From Streptomyces sp. YIM 121038 (GTDB taxonomy: Bacteria; Actinomycetota; Actinomycetes; Streptomycetales; Streptomycetaceae), in assembly GCF_006088715.1 (NCBI RefSeq), contig NZ_CP030771.1, forward strand, positions 1,364,001 to 1,428,000: a stretch of 64,000 nt of DNA, written 5' to 3'. The notes below the pieces were generated by a model, which saw only the letters and a program-made list of their open reading frames with translations, did no database searches and was not told the origin of the DNA. A program made the translations under genes and the position numbers. This document shows positions 48,996 through 56,496 of this stretch, in pieces; position 1 is the stretch's first letter, and each line of letters starts with the position of its first letter.

Positions 48996-49550
48996 ATGGA
49001 CACCACCCTCGCCAGGGAGAAGGCGCTGGACGCGGCCGAGGAGCTCTTCTATCGGCGCGGCGTCCAGACCGTCGGCATGGACGACATCCGCTCCGCTTCG
49101 GGCGTCTCGCTGAAGCGCCTCTACCAGCTCTTCCCCTCGAAGGAGCGGCTCGTCGAGGCCTATCTGGAGCGACGGGACGTGCGCTGGCGCCGGCAGCTCG
49201 CCGCGCACGTGGAGCGGCACGAGGATCCCGAGCGGCGGCTGCTCGCGGTCTTCGACTGGCTGGGCGAGTGGTTCGCCGAGCCCGGCTTCCGCGGCTGCGC
49301 CTGGATCAACTCGTACGGGGAGCTCGGCGCGACGTCCGAGCCGGTGGCCCGCCAAGTGCGCCTGCACAAGGGGGCGTTCAAGGAGTATCTGGCCGCTCTC
49401 GTGGCGGGCGCGGGGCTGCCCGGCGAGCTGGCCGAGCAGCTGTTCCTGCTGGCCGAGGGCGCGATGGTGAGCGCGGGGATCGACCGCGCCCCCGGCCCCG
49501 CCGCGCACGCGGCCCGCGCGACGCGGGCGCTGATCGCGGCCGCGCGGTGA
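48996..49550 (+). CDS. TetR family transcriptional regulator
   Basis: The product is 184 aa. The HTH is VQTVGMDDIRSASGVSLKRLYQLFPSKERLVEAYL. The C-terminal part (GCAWINSYGELGATSEPVARQVRLHKGAF) resembles the YxaF/LmrA-type TetR_C. The ATG at 48996 is preceded by the operator; the frame reaching 48969 would begin inside it. It is divergent from the NTF2-fold gene, which it probably represses together with itself. Confidence 0.9.
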   Translation: MDTTLAREKALDAAEELFYRRGVQTVGMDDIRSASGVSLKRLYQLFPSKERLVEAYLERRDVRWRRQLAAHVERHEDPERRLLAVFDWLGEWFAEPGFRGCAWINSYGELGATSEPVARQVRLHKGAFKEYLAALVAGAGLPGELAEQLFLLAEGAMVSAGIDRAPGPAAHAARATRALIAAAR

Positions 49551-49590
49551 GCACGGGGCCCGGCCCCGCCGGGCCCCGTCGGGTGGTGCG

Positions 49591-50724
49591 TCAGCCCGTC
49601 TGCGAGGCCTTGCGCAGCGCCGTCAGGCAGGTGCCGATGGCCTCCTGGAGCTCTTCGAGGCGCTGGACCATGTCGTCCTCGTAGATGTCACCGAAGTCGG
49701 CGGCGTCGTCGAGGGTCAGCTCCTCGAAGACCTTCGTCGCCTTCTGGAGGCTGCTGTAGAACTTCGTCCGCCGCTCCTGGACGCGCAGCTCCGGGTCCGC
49801 CTCGACGGTCTCGGCCACGAGCGTCTTCACCGTGTCGTAGGCCTCCGAGGCCCACTCCCCGGCCTCCTCGGGCTCCAGCTCGTCGATCAGGGACAGATGC
49901 CGCTCGGCTTCCTCGCGCAGCTCGGCCGGGGCGTCGATGGTCTGCCCCGCGGGGGTCCTGACCTGGCCCTCCTCCGCGATCTTACGGACGTACTCGATGC
50001 GGTCGGCGGCCCTGGCCTCGCCCGCGACGGCCTTCTTCAGGTCGTCGGTGCGGGCGATGTCACGGGCCAGGTCGACCTGGAGGACCGGGTCCTCCTTGAT
50101 CCGGTCGAGCAGCGCGTGCCGGGCGGCCTGCGCGGTGGAGGGGTCGGCGAGGATCGCGGCGCGCAGTGCCGTGGGGTTCTCGGCGACCTCCAGGGCCTTG
50201 GTCGGGCGGATGCCCTCGGCCTCGGCGGCCGCCATGATCGCGGTGCCGCGGGCGGAGGAGGCGCTGGAGCGCGGCACGTAGTAGGTGAGCCAGACGTCGG
50301 CGTCGGGCAGCTCGACCTCCTGGCCCGGCGCCAGCTCCTCGAAGTGCGGCACGAGTCCGTCGTCGGCGGCCCGGTCCCAGGCCTTGTAGAAGCGCATGAC
50401 GCGCTCGGCGGAGCACCCGGCGAGCTCGCCGAACTCCTTCGCGGACGCCTTCGGCGTCTCGGCCGCCGACTGCCCGCCGGGCCGCACGCTGCGCGCCACC
50501 TTCAGGCCGAACGTCCAGCCGCCGGTGCGCGCGTACACACCGAACTCACGGGCGTCGCGCGCGACGAGCTCGCGCGCGGCCTCGTACGCGCCGTCCCGTC
50601 CGGCCTCCGGTGCGGCATAAGCGGACTCCTGCACGTCATCGCGTACGTCCAGGGGCGCGTCGGTGGCCGGGGCGGGCCCGGCCGTCGGGCCGGCCGGGGC
50701 GGACGGGGCGATCACTGCGGTCAC
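49591..50724 (-). CDS. Conserved actinobacterial protein of unknown function
   Basis: The product is 377 aa from GTG at 50724, with GGAGAG 6 bp upstream. I do not recognise the family. A Pro/Ala-rich N-terminus is followed by a region with a possible HTH (KEFGELAGCSAERVMRFYKAWDRAA), then a long, acidic, helical and probably coiled part (DRIEYVRKIAEEG, LREEAERHLSLIDELEPEEAGEWASEAYDTVK in parts). The layout recalls DNA-associated or ParB-like accessory proteins, but no ParB motif is present. It stands alone between convergent tetR and the epoxide hydrolase. Confidence 0.75.
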   Translation of the reverse strand: MTAVIAPSAPAGPTAGPAPATDAPLDVRDDVQESAYAAPEAGRDGAYEAARELVARDAREFGVYARTGGWTFGLKVARSVRPGGQSAAETPKASAKEFGELAGCSAERVMRFYKAWDRAADDGLVPHFEELAPGQEVELPDADVWLTYYVPRSSASSARGTAIMAAAEAEGIRPTKALEVAENPTALRAAILADPSTAQAARHALLDRIKEDPVLQVDLARDIARTDDLKKAVAGEARAADRIEYVRKIAEEGQVRTPAGQTIDAPAELREEAERHLSLIDELEPEEAGEWASEAYDTVKTLVAETVEADPELRVQERRTKFYSSLQKATKVFEELTLDDAADFGDIYEDDMVQRLEELQEAIGTCLTALRKASQTG

Positions 50725-50873
50725 AGATAACTCTCCGAGTGTGCGTCGTGAGCGATAGGAAACAGAACGTACAGCCTATATCGCCCCGTTGCTCCGGCTT
50801 TCCGCATCCGCCCGTGCCGCCCCACGGCGCGTCGGCGCGGCCCGCCGGACCCCGGCGGGCCGCGCCTGTCGCG

Positions 50874-52052
50874 TCAGGCCCCCGGCCTCAGCGGGCCGAA
50901 GAACGCGCGCAGTTCGGAGGCGACCTGGTCCGGCTCCTCATGGGACATGAAGTGGCCGCCGCGCCGCGGCTCGCGCCAGTGCCGCAGGTCGGCGAAGACG
51001 CGCTCGGCGAGGCTCCGCGGATAGTTCGCGTACCCCGGCTCGTGGCTGAGCGTGACGGCCGCGGGCACGGTGACGGGCGGCAGGATCTTGTTCAGGTGGA
51101 AGTCGTAGTACTGCTGGAACGAGGTGCCGATGCTGGCCGTCGCCCAGTACAGGGTGGCCACCGTCAGGAGCGTGTCCCGGTCCCAGCGCCGCGCGACGTC
51201 ACCGTCGCAGTCGCTCCAGTCGCGGTACTTGTCGACGATCCAGGCGAGCAGCCCCGACGGCGAGTCGATCAGGGCGGCGGCGACCGTGTCCGGCCGGGTG
51301 CACATGATCTCGCTGTAGCCGCCGTCGGTGCGGTCGTACGCGGCGAGCGCGTCGAGGTACGTCTGCTCCTCGGCGGTCGGCGGGTGCTTCTCGAAGTCGG
51401 CGCTCACCAGGGCGGAGGTGACGTGCACCCCGGCGACGTGGTCCGGGTACAAGGCGCCGAGCCACTGGGTCACGCCGCCGCCGATGTCACCGCCGAAGGC
51501 CCCGTACCGCTCGTAGCCCAGCGTCCCGGTCATCAGGGAGTGCCACGTCTCGGCGACGCCCCGGCGCGTGAACGGCCCGCGGGGCAGCTCCGAGTACAGG
51601 AAGCCGGGCAGCGAGGGGATCACGACGTCGAAGGCGTCGGCGGGGTCGCCGCCGTACGCGGCCGGGTCGGCGAGGCGCCGGGCGACGCGGAGCATCTCCA
51701 CGAAGCTGCTCGGCCAGCCGTGGCTCAGCACCAGCGGCAGCGGCGCGGGCGCGCCATCGGGGCGCCGTCCGCGCAGGTGGAGGAAGTGCAGGCGGGCGCC
51801 CGCGACCTCGGCGGTGTAGTGCGGGAAGTCGTTGAGCGCGGCCTCGGCTGCGCGCCAGTCGAAGCCGTCGGCCCAGTACGCGACGAGGTCGCGCAGCTGC
51901 GCCGGGTCGGCTCCGGCCGCCCAGGGCGTCGCGTCGGACGCGGGCGTGAAGCGGGTGCGGGCCAGGCGTGCGCGCAGGTCGGCGAGGACGTCGTCGGGCA
52001 CGTCGACGCGGAAGGGGGTGGGGGTGGAGGTGGTGCGTGCGGTGGAGGTCAT
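50874..52052 (-). CDS. Epoxide hydrolase (alpha/beta hydrolase with EHN domain)
   Basis: The product is 392 aa. An N-terminal epoxide hydrolase lid domain (FRVDVPDDVLADLRARLARTRF) precedes the core. It has the oxyanion HGWP (111-114), nucleophile Asp189 in FGGDIGGG and His367 in RRGGHFMSHEEPD. This is the microsomal-type plan and length. It converts epoxides to diols, either in detoxification or natural-product tailoring. Upstream on the same strand is a 19-codon frame with an excellent ribosome site, which may be its leader. Confidence 0.9.
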   Translation of the reverse strand: MTSTARTTSTPTPFRVDVPDDVLADLRARLARTRFTPASDATPWAAGADPAQLRDLVAYWADGFDWRAAEAALNDFPHYTAEVAGARLHFLHLRGRRPDGAPAPLPLVLSHGWPSSFVEMLRVARRLADPAAYGGDPADAFDVVIPSLPGFLYSELPRGPFTRRGVAETWHSLMTGTLGYERYGAFGGDIGGGVTQWLGALYPDHVAGVHVTSALVSADFEKHPPTAEEQTYLDALAAYDRTDGGYSEIMCTRPDTVAAALIDSPSGLLAWIVDKYRDWSDCDGDVARRWDRDTLLTVATLYWATASIGTSFQQYYDFHLNKILPPVTVPAAVTLSHEPGYANYPRSLAERVFADLRHWREPRRGGHFMSHEEPDQVASELRAFFGPLRPGA

Positions 52053-52408
52053 GGTTCCTTCGCTCAGGAGTGCTGCGGGTGCTCGGGCGAGCGGGCGCTC
52101 CTGCGCGGCGGCCGTGCGGGGAACCGGTCAGACGGAACAGGCGGTCTGACGGTCAGGCGCGGACGGCGGTCGGGAGGGCCCGGACGGTGCGGTCAGTGGT
52201 CAGGTCGCGCAACGGGCTCACCTCCTTCGTCGGTCCGCACGCGGTACGGAGGACCGCGTGACCCGGCCGACTATACACACGAACTGATCATCGCCACAGG
52301 GTCCGCGGACCTAGGACTCGCGGCGCCGGAGGCCTAGGACGAAAGGAACGGCCCGGGTCTGGCCCGCGGCCGGTGGCCCGGGCGGTCACGCCCCGTGAGA
52401 CTTGCCCC
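52053..52408. other. 356-bp divergent region with a small frame and hairpin
   Basis: No full-size gene. It holds the short frame 52153-52212 (minus strand), a GTCAGAC/GTCTGAC hairpin (arms 52127-52133 and 52144-52150) between that frame and the epoxide hydrolase, and a TATAGT -10-like hexamer on the minus strand near 52271-52276. Confidence 0.5.
52153..52212 (-). CDS. Putative leader peptide/small ORF upstream of the epoxide hydrolase
   Basis: TTG at 52210-52212 sits 7 bp after a near-perfect AAGGAGGTGAG site, and the frame MRDLTTDRTVRALPTAVRA ends at TGA 52153-52155 with strong G/C at third positions. A GTG start overlapping the site is the alternative. A perfect 7-bp hairpin follows immediately, and the hydrolase begins 100 bp downstream. 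This could be a translated leader that controls the hydrolase, but I know no homologue. Confidence 0.4.
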   Translation of the reverse strand: MRDLTTDRTVRALPTAVRA

Positions 52409-53206
52409 ATGGACACCTCACGGACCGACGCCTATCTGCTCCGCATCGGCGCGGAGCGCCCCGCCGCGCCCACCTCGGCGGCCCTGCGCGACCTGCACCT
52501 GGCGCATCTGCGCGCCGTTCCCTTCGAGAACCTCGCCATCCACTTGGGCGTGGAGGTCGACCTCGTCGAGGAGGACCTCGTCGCGAAGGTCGTCGACGGC
52601 CGCCGCGGCGGGTTCTGCTACGAACTCAACGGGGCCTTCGCCGCCCTCCTCACCGCCCTCGGCTTCGAGGTCGACATGCTCCAGGCCAGCGTCTACCAAG
52701 GGGACCGCCTCGGGATCCCGTACGACCACATGGCGCTGCGCGTGCGCACCGCCGACGGCGGCGACTGGCTGGCCGACGTGGGCTTCGGCAAGCACAGCCA
52801 CCACCCGCTCGCCGCCGCCGAGCGCGGCGACCAGAGCGACCCCGCCGGCACCTTCCGCGTCGCCGAGACGCCCGCGGGCGACCTGCGCGTCCTGATGGGC
52901 GGCGAGCCGCAGTACCTGCTCGACCCGCGGCCGCGCGCGCTCGCCGACTTCGACGGCGGCGCCTGGTACCACCGCACCTCGCCGAAGTCCCACTTCACCC
53001 GGTCCCTGGTGTGCTCGATCCTCACCACCACCGGCCGGACCACGCTCAGCGGCAGCAAGCTCACCGTCACCCCGCTCGACGGCGAGCCGCAGGTCACCGA
53101 ACTCTCCACGGACGCCGAGGTCCTGGAGGCGTACGCCACCCGCTTCGGCATCGTGCTCGACGAGGTGCCCCGGCTCGCGGAGCCGGTCCGGGTCGGGGGC
53201 CGGTAG
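52409..53206 (+). CDS. nat: Arylamine N-acetyltransferase
   Basis: The product is 265 aa, a typical NAT. The catalytic triad is Cys70 in RRGGFCYELN, His107 in PYDHMAL and Asp123 in LADVGFG. NATs transfer acetyl from acetyl-CoA to arylamines and hydrazines or cyclise ansamycin-type intermediates; no AHBA or rifamycin-like genes are here, so xenobiotic acetylation is the simplest view. It starts 65 bp before the stretch leading to the phosphatase fusion, on the same strand. The ribosome site is weak (GAGA). Confidence 0.92.
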   Translation: MDTSRTDAYLLRIGAERPAAPTSAALRDLHLAHLRAVPFENLAIHLGVEVDLVEEDLVAKVVDGRRGGFCYELNGAFAALLTALGFEVDMLQASVYQGDRLGIPYDHMALRVRTADGGDWLADVGFGKHSHHPLAAAERGDQSDPAGTFRVAETPAGDLRVLMGGEPQYLLDPRPRALADFDGGAWYHRTSPKSHFTRSLVCSILTTTGRTTLSGSKLTVTPLDGEPQVTELSTDAEVLEAYATRFGIVLDEVPRLAEPVRVGGR

Positions 53207-53374
53207 CCTCCACGCCGCGGGCGGCGGTGTCCTTGCGACATGACACACGGGGGGCGGACACCATGCGGCACGCCCGCTCCTTTGTCCAGGTTTTCCGGCC
53301 CCGCGCGGCACCCGCCGGGCGCGGTGACGTTCGTCGCGGCGTGCGCGGCGCGCCCGGACGTAGGCTGCCGCACT

Positions 53375-54613
53375 GTGAAGAGACACATACCTTTCGACCG
53401 GCTGCACAACTTCCGTGACCTGGGAGGCTACGTCACTGAGGACGGCCGTACGGTGCGGTGGGGGACGGTGTACCGGTCGGACTCGCTGAGCAAGCTGCGG
53501 GACGCCGACTGGGAACGCTTCCTCGGCCTGGGTGTCCGCACGGTCATCGATCTGCGCTACCCCTGGGAGATCGAGGCGAAGGGCCGGGTGCCGGACCACG
53601 CGTCCTTCGCCTACCACAACCTGAGCGTCGAGCACCGCCCCTACGACCAGGCCGCGCTGGGCCCCGACGTGGACACCGGGCGCTATCTCGCCGACCGGTA
53701 CGTGGAGGTCGCCGAGGACGGCGTCAAGGAGCTGCGCCGGGCCCTGGAGCTGATCGCCGAGGACGGTTCGGGGCCCCTGGTGTTCCACTGCGCGTCCGGC
53801 AAGGACCGCACGGGCCTGCTCGCCGCGCTCGTCCTGACGCTCCTCGGCGTGCCCGAGGCCGCCGTGGTCGAGGACTTCACCCTCACCGGGCTCGCCACCG
53901 ACCGGCTCGTCGCCGACTGGCGCGCCGCACACCCGGACCGCGAGCTGACCTGGCCCGACTACGGCCGGGCACCCGCGGAGGTGATGCGCCTCTTCCTCGC
54001 CGGGATCGCCGAGCGGTACGGCTCCCTGCGCGCCTACGCCGCCCAGCTCCTGGACGTCGACGAGGAGTTGGTGGCCGCGTTGCGCGCCGCCCTCCTGGAG
54101 GGGCCCGGGCTCACCTTCCGGCGGGCCGGAGCGGCCGACCTCGCCGAGCTCGTGCGGCTGCGCGACCAGGCCGCGCGCTGGCAGCTCAGCCGGGGCATCG
54201 CCCAGTGGAAGCCCGGGGAGCTGGGCGAGGACCACTTCCGCGCCCGCCTCGCGGACAGCGAGGTGTGGCTCGCGACCCTGGGGCCCGACGGGCCCGTCGC
54301 CGGGGCGTTCGAACTGTGGTGGGACGACCCCGTCCCGTGGGGCCCGCAGCCGCCGACCGCGGGCTATGTGCACCGCCTGATGACCGACCGGCGCACCGCG
54401 CCCCCGGGCACCGGGCTCCTTCTGCTCGCGCACGCCGAGCAGCGCATCCGCGCCGCCGGGCGCGGTCTGAGCCGCCTCGACTGCCGCTCCAACAACCCGC
54501 GGCTGCGGGAGTACTACGCGGCGGCGGGCTACGCGGAGGTGGGCGAGCTGGCGTCGAAGGACGGCGGGGTCGCGGGCCGGTACGCCGTCACGCTCATGGA
54601 GAGGCGGTTGTAG
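53375..54613 (+). CDS. Tyrosine/dual-specificity phosphatase fused to a GNAT acetyltransferase
   Basis: The product is 412 aa from GTG at 53375. Residues 1-240 are a Y_phosphatase3-type domain: NFRDLGGYVTEDGRTVRWG, TVIDLR, and the P-loop HCASGKDRTG with nucleophile Cys139 and Arg145. Residues of about 245-412 form a GNAT domain (LTFRRAGAADLAELVRLRDQ, GYVHRLMTDRRTAPPGTGLLLLAHAEQRI in parts, CRSNNPRLREYYAAAGY). Both active regions look intact, with no frameshift between them. The fusion links dephosphorylation with acetyl transfer; substrates unknown. The ribosome site is weak. Confidence 0.85.
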   Translation: MKRHIPFDRLHNFRDLGGYVTEDGRTVRWGTVYRSDSLSKLRDADWERFLGLGVRTVIDLRYPWEIEAKGRVPDHASFAYHNLSVEHRPYDQAALGPDVDTGRYLADRYVEVAEDGVKELRRALELIAEDGSGPLVFHCASGKDRTGLLAALVLTLLGVPEAAVVEDFTLTGLATDRLVADWRAAHPDRELTWPDYGRAPAEVMRLFLAGIAERYGSLRAYAAQLLDVDEELVAALRAALLEGPGLTFRRAGAADLAELVRLRDQAARWQLSRGIAQWKPGELGEDHFRARLADSEVWLATLGPDGPVAGAFELWWDDPVPWGPQPPTAGYVHRLMTDRRTAPPGTGLLLLAHAEQRIRAAGRGLSRLDCRSNNPRLREYYAAAGYAEVGELASKDGGVAGRYAVTLMERRL

Positions 54614-54622
54614 TCCGGAGCC

Positions 54623-55384
54623 CTACAGCGAGGCCTTGATGCGGCGCGGCGCGTCGGCCAGGCGGCTGATCAGGGAGACCACCTCCGGGGGCTGGCGGCT
54701 GGCGTCCCGGTCGGCGCTGAGCACGTAGTAGATCTGCTCCAGGGACGGCGGGCCGACCGCGACGGTGCGCAGGGCCGCCTGGCCGGGCGTGGCCTGGCCC
54801 GTGCGGACCAGGTAGGCGGCCGCCATCGAGCCGGTGCGGCCGACGCCCGCGCCGCAGTGCACGAAGACCGGGCCCTTCGCCTCGGCGACGACGCGCAGGA
54901 ACCGGTCGACCTGCCCGCCGTCGGGCGTCTGCCCGTCGCGCACGGGCAGCCGTACGACGGCCAGTCCCGCGCGCCCGGGCCGGGCGAGCTCCGCCGCGCT
55001 CAGGTCCTCGGCCCGCAGGTCCACCACGGTGCGGATGCCGTGGGCGGCGAGCGCGCGGTACCCGGCCTCGGTGGGCGCGGAGCCGCGCCACAGCCGGTCG
55101 TCGACCCGCTGGAAGTGGCGGACGCCGGTCATCTCCCGGTCGGCGCGGACGTGTTCGCCCGCCCAGGCCGAGACGGCGAGCACGCCGAGCGACGCGGCGC
55201 CCCAGAAGACGGTGTAGCCGAGCGCGCACAGGCCGATCAGCTTGAGCGCGCGCCGGGGCGTCGGCCGTCTCGCTCCGAGCTTCCTGCCCGCGTGCGCGCA
55301 GGCGGCGCTCGCGGTGGCGGTGGCCGCGGCGACGCGGGCGACGGCACGGGCGGACGCGGCACGGACGGAGGAGGTACGGGACAC
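54623..55384 (-). CDS. Membrane-anchored dual-specificity-type phosphatase
   Basis: The product is 253 aa from GTG at 55384, with an alternative start at 55504 giving 293 aa; neither has a strong ribosome site. An Arg/Ala-rich cytoplasmic segment and TM helix (LIGLCALGYTVFWGAASLGVLAVSAWAG, about 49-76) precede the phosphatase domain: HFQRVDDRLWRGSAPTEAGYRAL, TVVDLR, and VHCGAGVGRTGS with Cys177 and Arg183. It lies tail-to-tail with the phosphatase-GNAT gene, so two phosphatases of the same superfamily are adjacent. Confidence 0.82.
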   Translation of the reverse strand: MSRTSSVRAASARAVARVAAATATASAACAHAGRKLGARRPTPRRALKLIGLCALGYTVFWGAASLGVLAVSAWAGEHVRADREMTGVRHFQRVDDRLWRGSAPTEAGYRALAAHGIRTVVDLRAEDLSAAELARPGRAGLAVVRLPVRDGQTPDGGQVDRFLRVVAEAKGPVFVHCGAGVGRTGSMAAAYLVRTGQATPGQAALRTVAVGPPSLEQIYYVLSADRDASRQPPEVVSLISRLADAPRRIKASL

Positions 55385-55587
55385 CAAGCGGTCACCACCA
55401 GAGGGCGTACGCGTCGCGCACACCGGACTGCACGGAAGGGAGAGAGGCACGAGCCTCGTCCAGGCTACCGGCGCCCGAGAGGCCCGGCGACCCGGTCCGC
55501 CCACCCCTCGCGCCCCTCACGGCGCCTCAGTTCACTCGCGCGGCACGGCAGTTGATCCACTCGCCCGGCCGATCGGCACGCGCGGGC

Positions 55588-56496
55588 TCAGTGGCCCCGC
55601 CGCGCCTGGCTCTCCCCCAGGACCTTCGCGCTCGTGCGGTGGGCCGTCGCGTCGGCGAGGCAGCCGCGCAGCCGCATCACGTCGTGCTCGGAGAGGGCGG
55701 GGCGGATCACTCCGGCCCACACGTCGCCGTCCAGGCGGGTCAGCGGCGCGTGGACGTTCAGGGCGGCGGTGGACCTGCGGCAGCTCTCCCACAGCTCCCG
55801 GGCGGCCAGCGCGCGGGCCGGCGCGCCGGCGCTGCCGCGCACCCGCACCTCGTACACCACGGTGGTCGCGGCCGCGGCCGTGGCCTTGCCCGGGCGGGTC
55901 TGGGTGGCGTCGGAGAGGGTGTCCACGAGCAGGGCGAGCAGCAGGACGGCGGCCACGGCGGCGCCGCTCACCACGGCGGTGCGCAGGGCGCGCGGCCGGG
56001 GCACGGCCTCGCGGTCCTCCAACTCCGGGATGCGGCCGCCCCGTTCGTCGCCGGGGGCGGCCAGGCGCGCGAGGCGTCCGGCGAGCCTGCGCTCGGCGCC
56101 GGGCCGGACGGTGGCCGCCGAGATCCGCTGCACGACCCAGGCGACGCCCGAGAGCAGCGCCCCGGCCGCCATCAGGACCGGCACGAAGACGTACGTGCGG
56201 TGGGTGCCGTCCGGGGTGCCCTGCTCCAGCCAGCGGAACCGGGCGCCCTCCTCGGACCGGGACTCCTCGAGGCGCCGCCACACCTCCTCGGTGCGCCGCC
56301 CGGAGTCGGCCAACTGCCGCTCCAGGCGCCCCAGACGGCTCAGGAGCACTGTACCCACCAGGAGGCCCTCGATGACCAGCAGGAGCACCCCGCAGATGAG
56401 GGCGCGCTGCCACTCCCAGCGAGTGAGGTAGACGACGCTGTAGGTGGCGGCCGCGGCGGCGCTGAGGCCGCCGAGGAGATAGCTCACGTACTTCAT
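55588..56496 (-). CDS. Membrane protein coupled to a PEP-synthase-like gene
   Basis: The product is 302 aa with no family I recognise. TM helices lie at about 3-23, 30-52, 100-123 and 172-192. A charged, possibly coiled segment (LGRLERQLADSGRRTEEVWRRLEESRSEEGAR in parts) lies between TM2 and TM3, and a soluble C-terminal domain with three Cys (SCRRSTAALN, RLRGCLAD) follows TM4. Its ATG overlaps the stop of the PEP-synthase-like gene by 4 bp (ATGA), so the two are made together, suggesting a membrane partner or sensor. Confidence 0.75.
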   Translation of the reverse strand: MKYVSYLLGGLSAAAAATYSVVYLTRWEWQRALICGVLLLVIEGLLVGTVLLSRLGRLERQLADSGRRTEEVWRRLEESRSEEGARFRWLEQGTPDGTHRTYVFVPVLMAAGALLSGVAWVVQRISAATVRPGAERRLAGRLARLAAPGDERGGRIPELEDREAVPRPRALRTAVVSGAAVAAVLLLALLVDTLSDATQTRPGKATAAAATTVVYEVRVRGSAGAPARALAARELWESCRRSTAALNVHAPLTRLDGDVWAGVIRPALSEHDVMRLRGCLADATAHRTSAKVLGESQARRGH

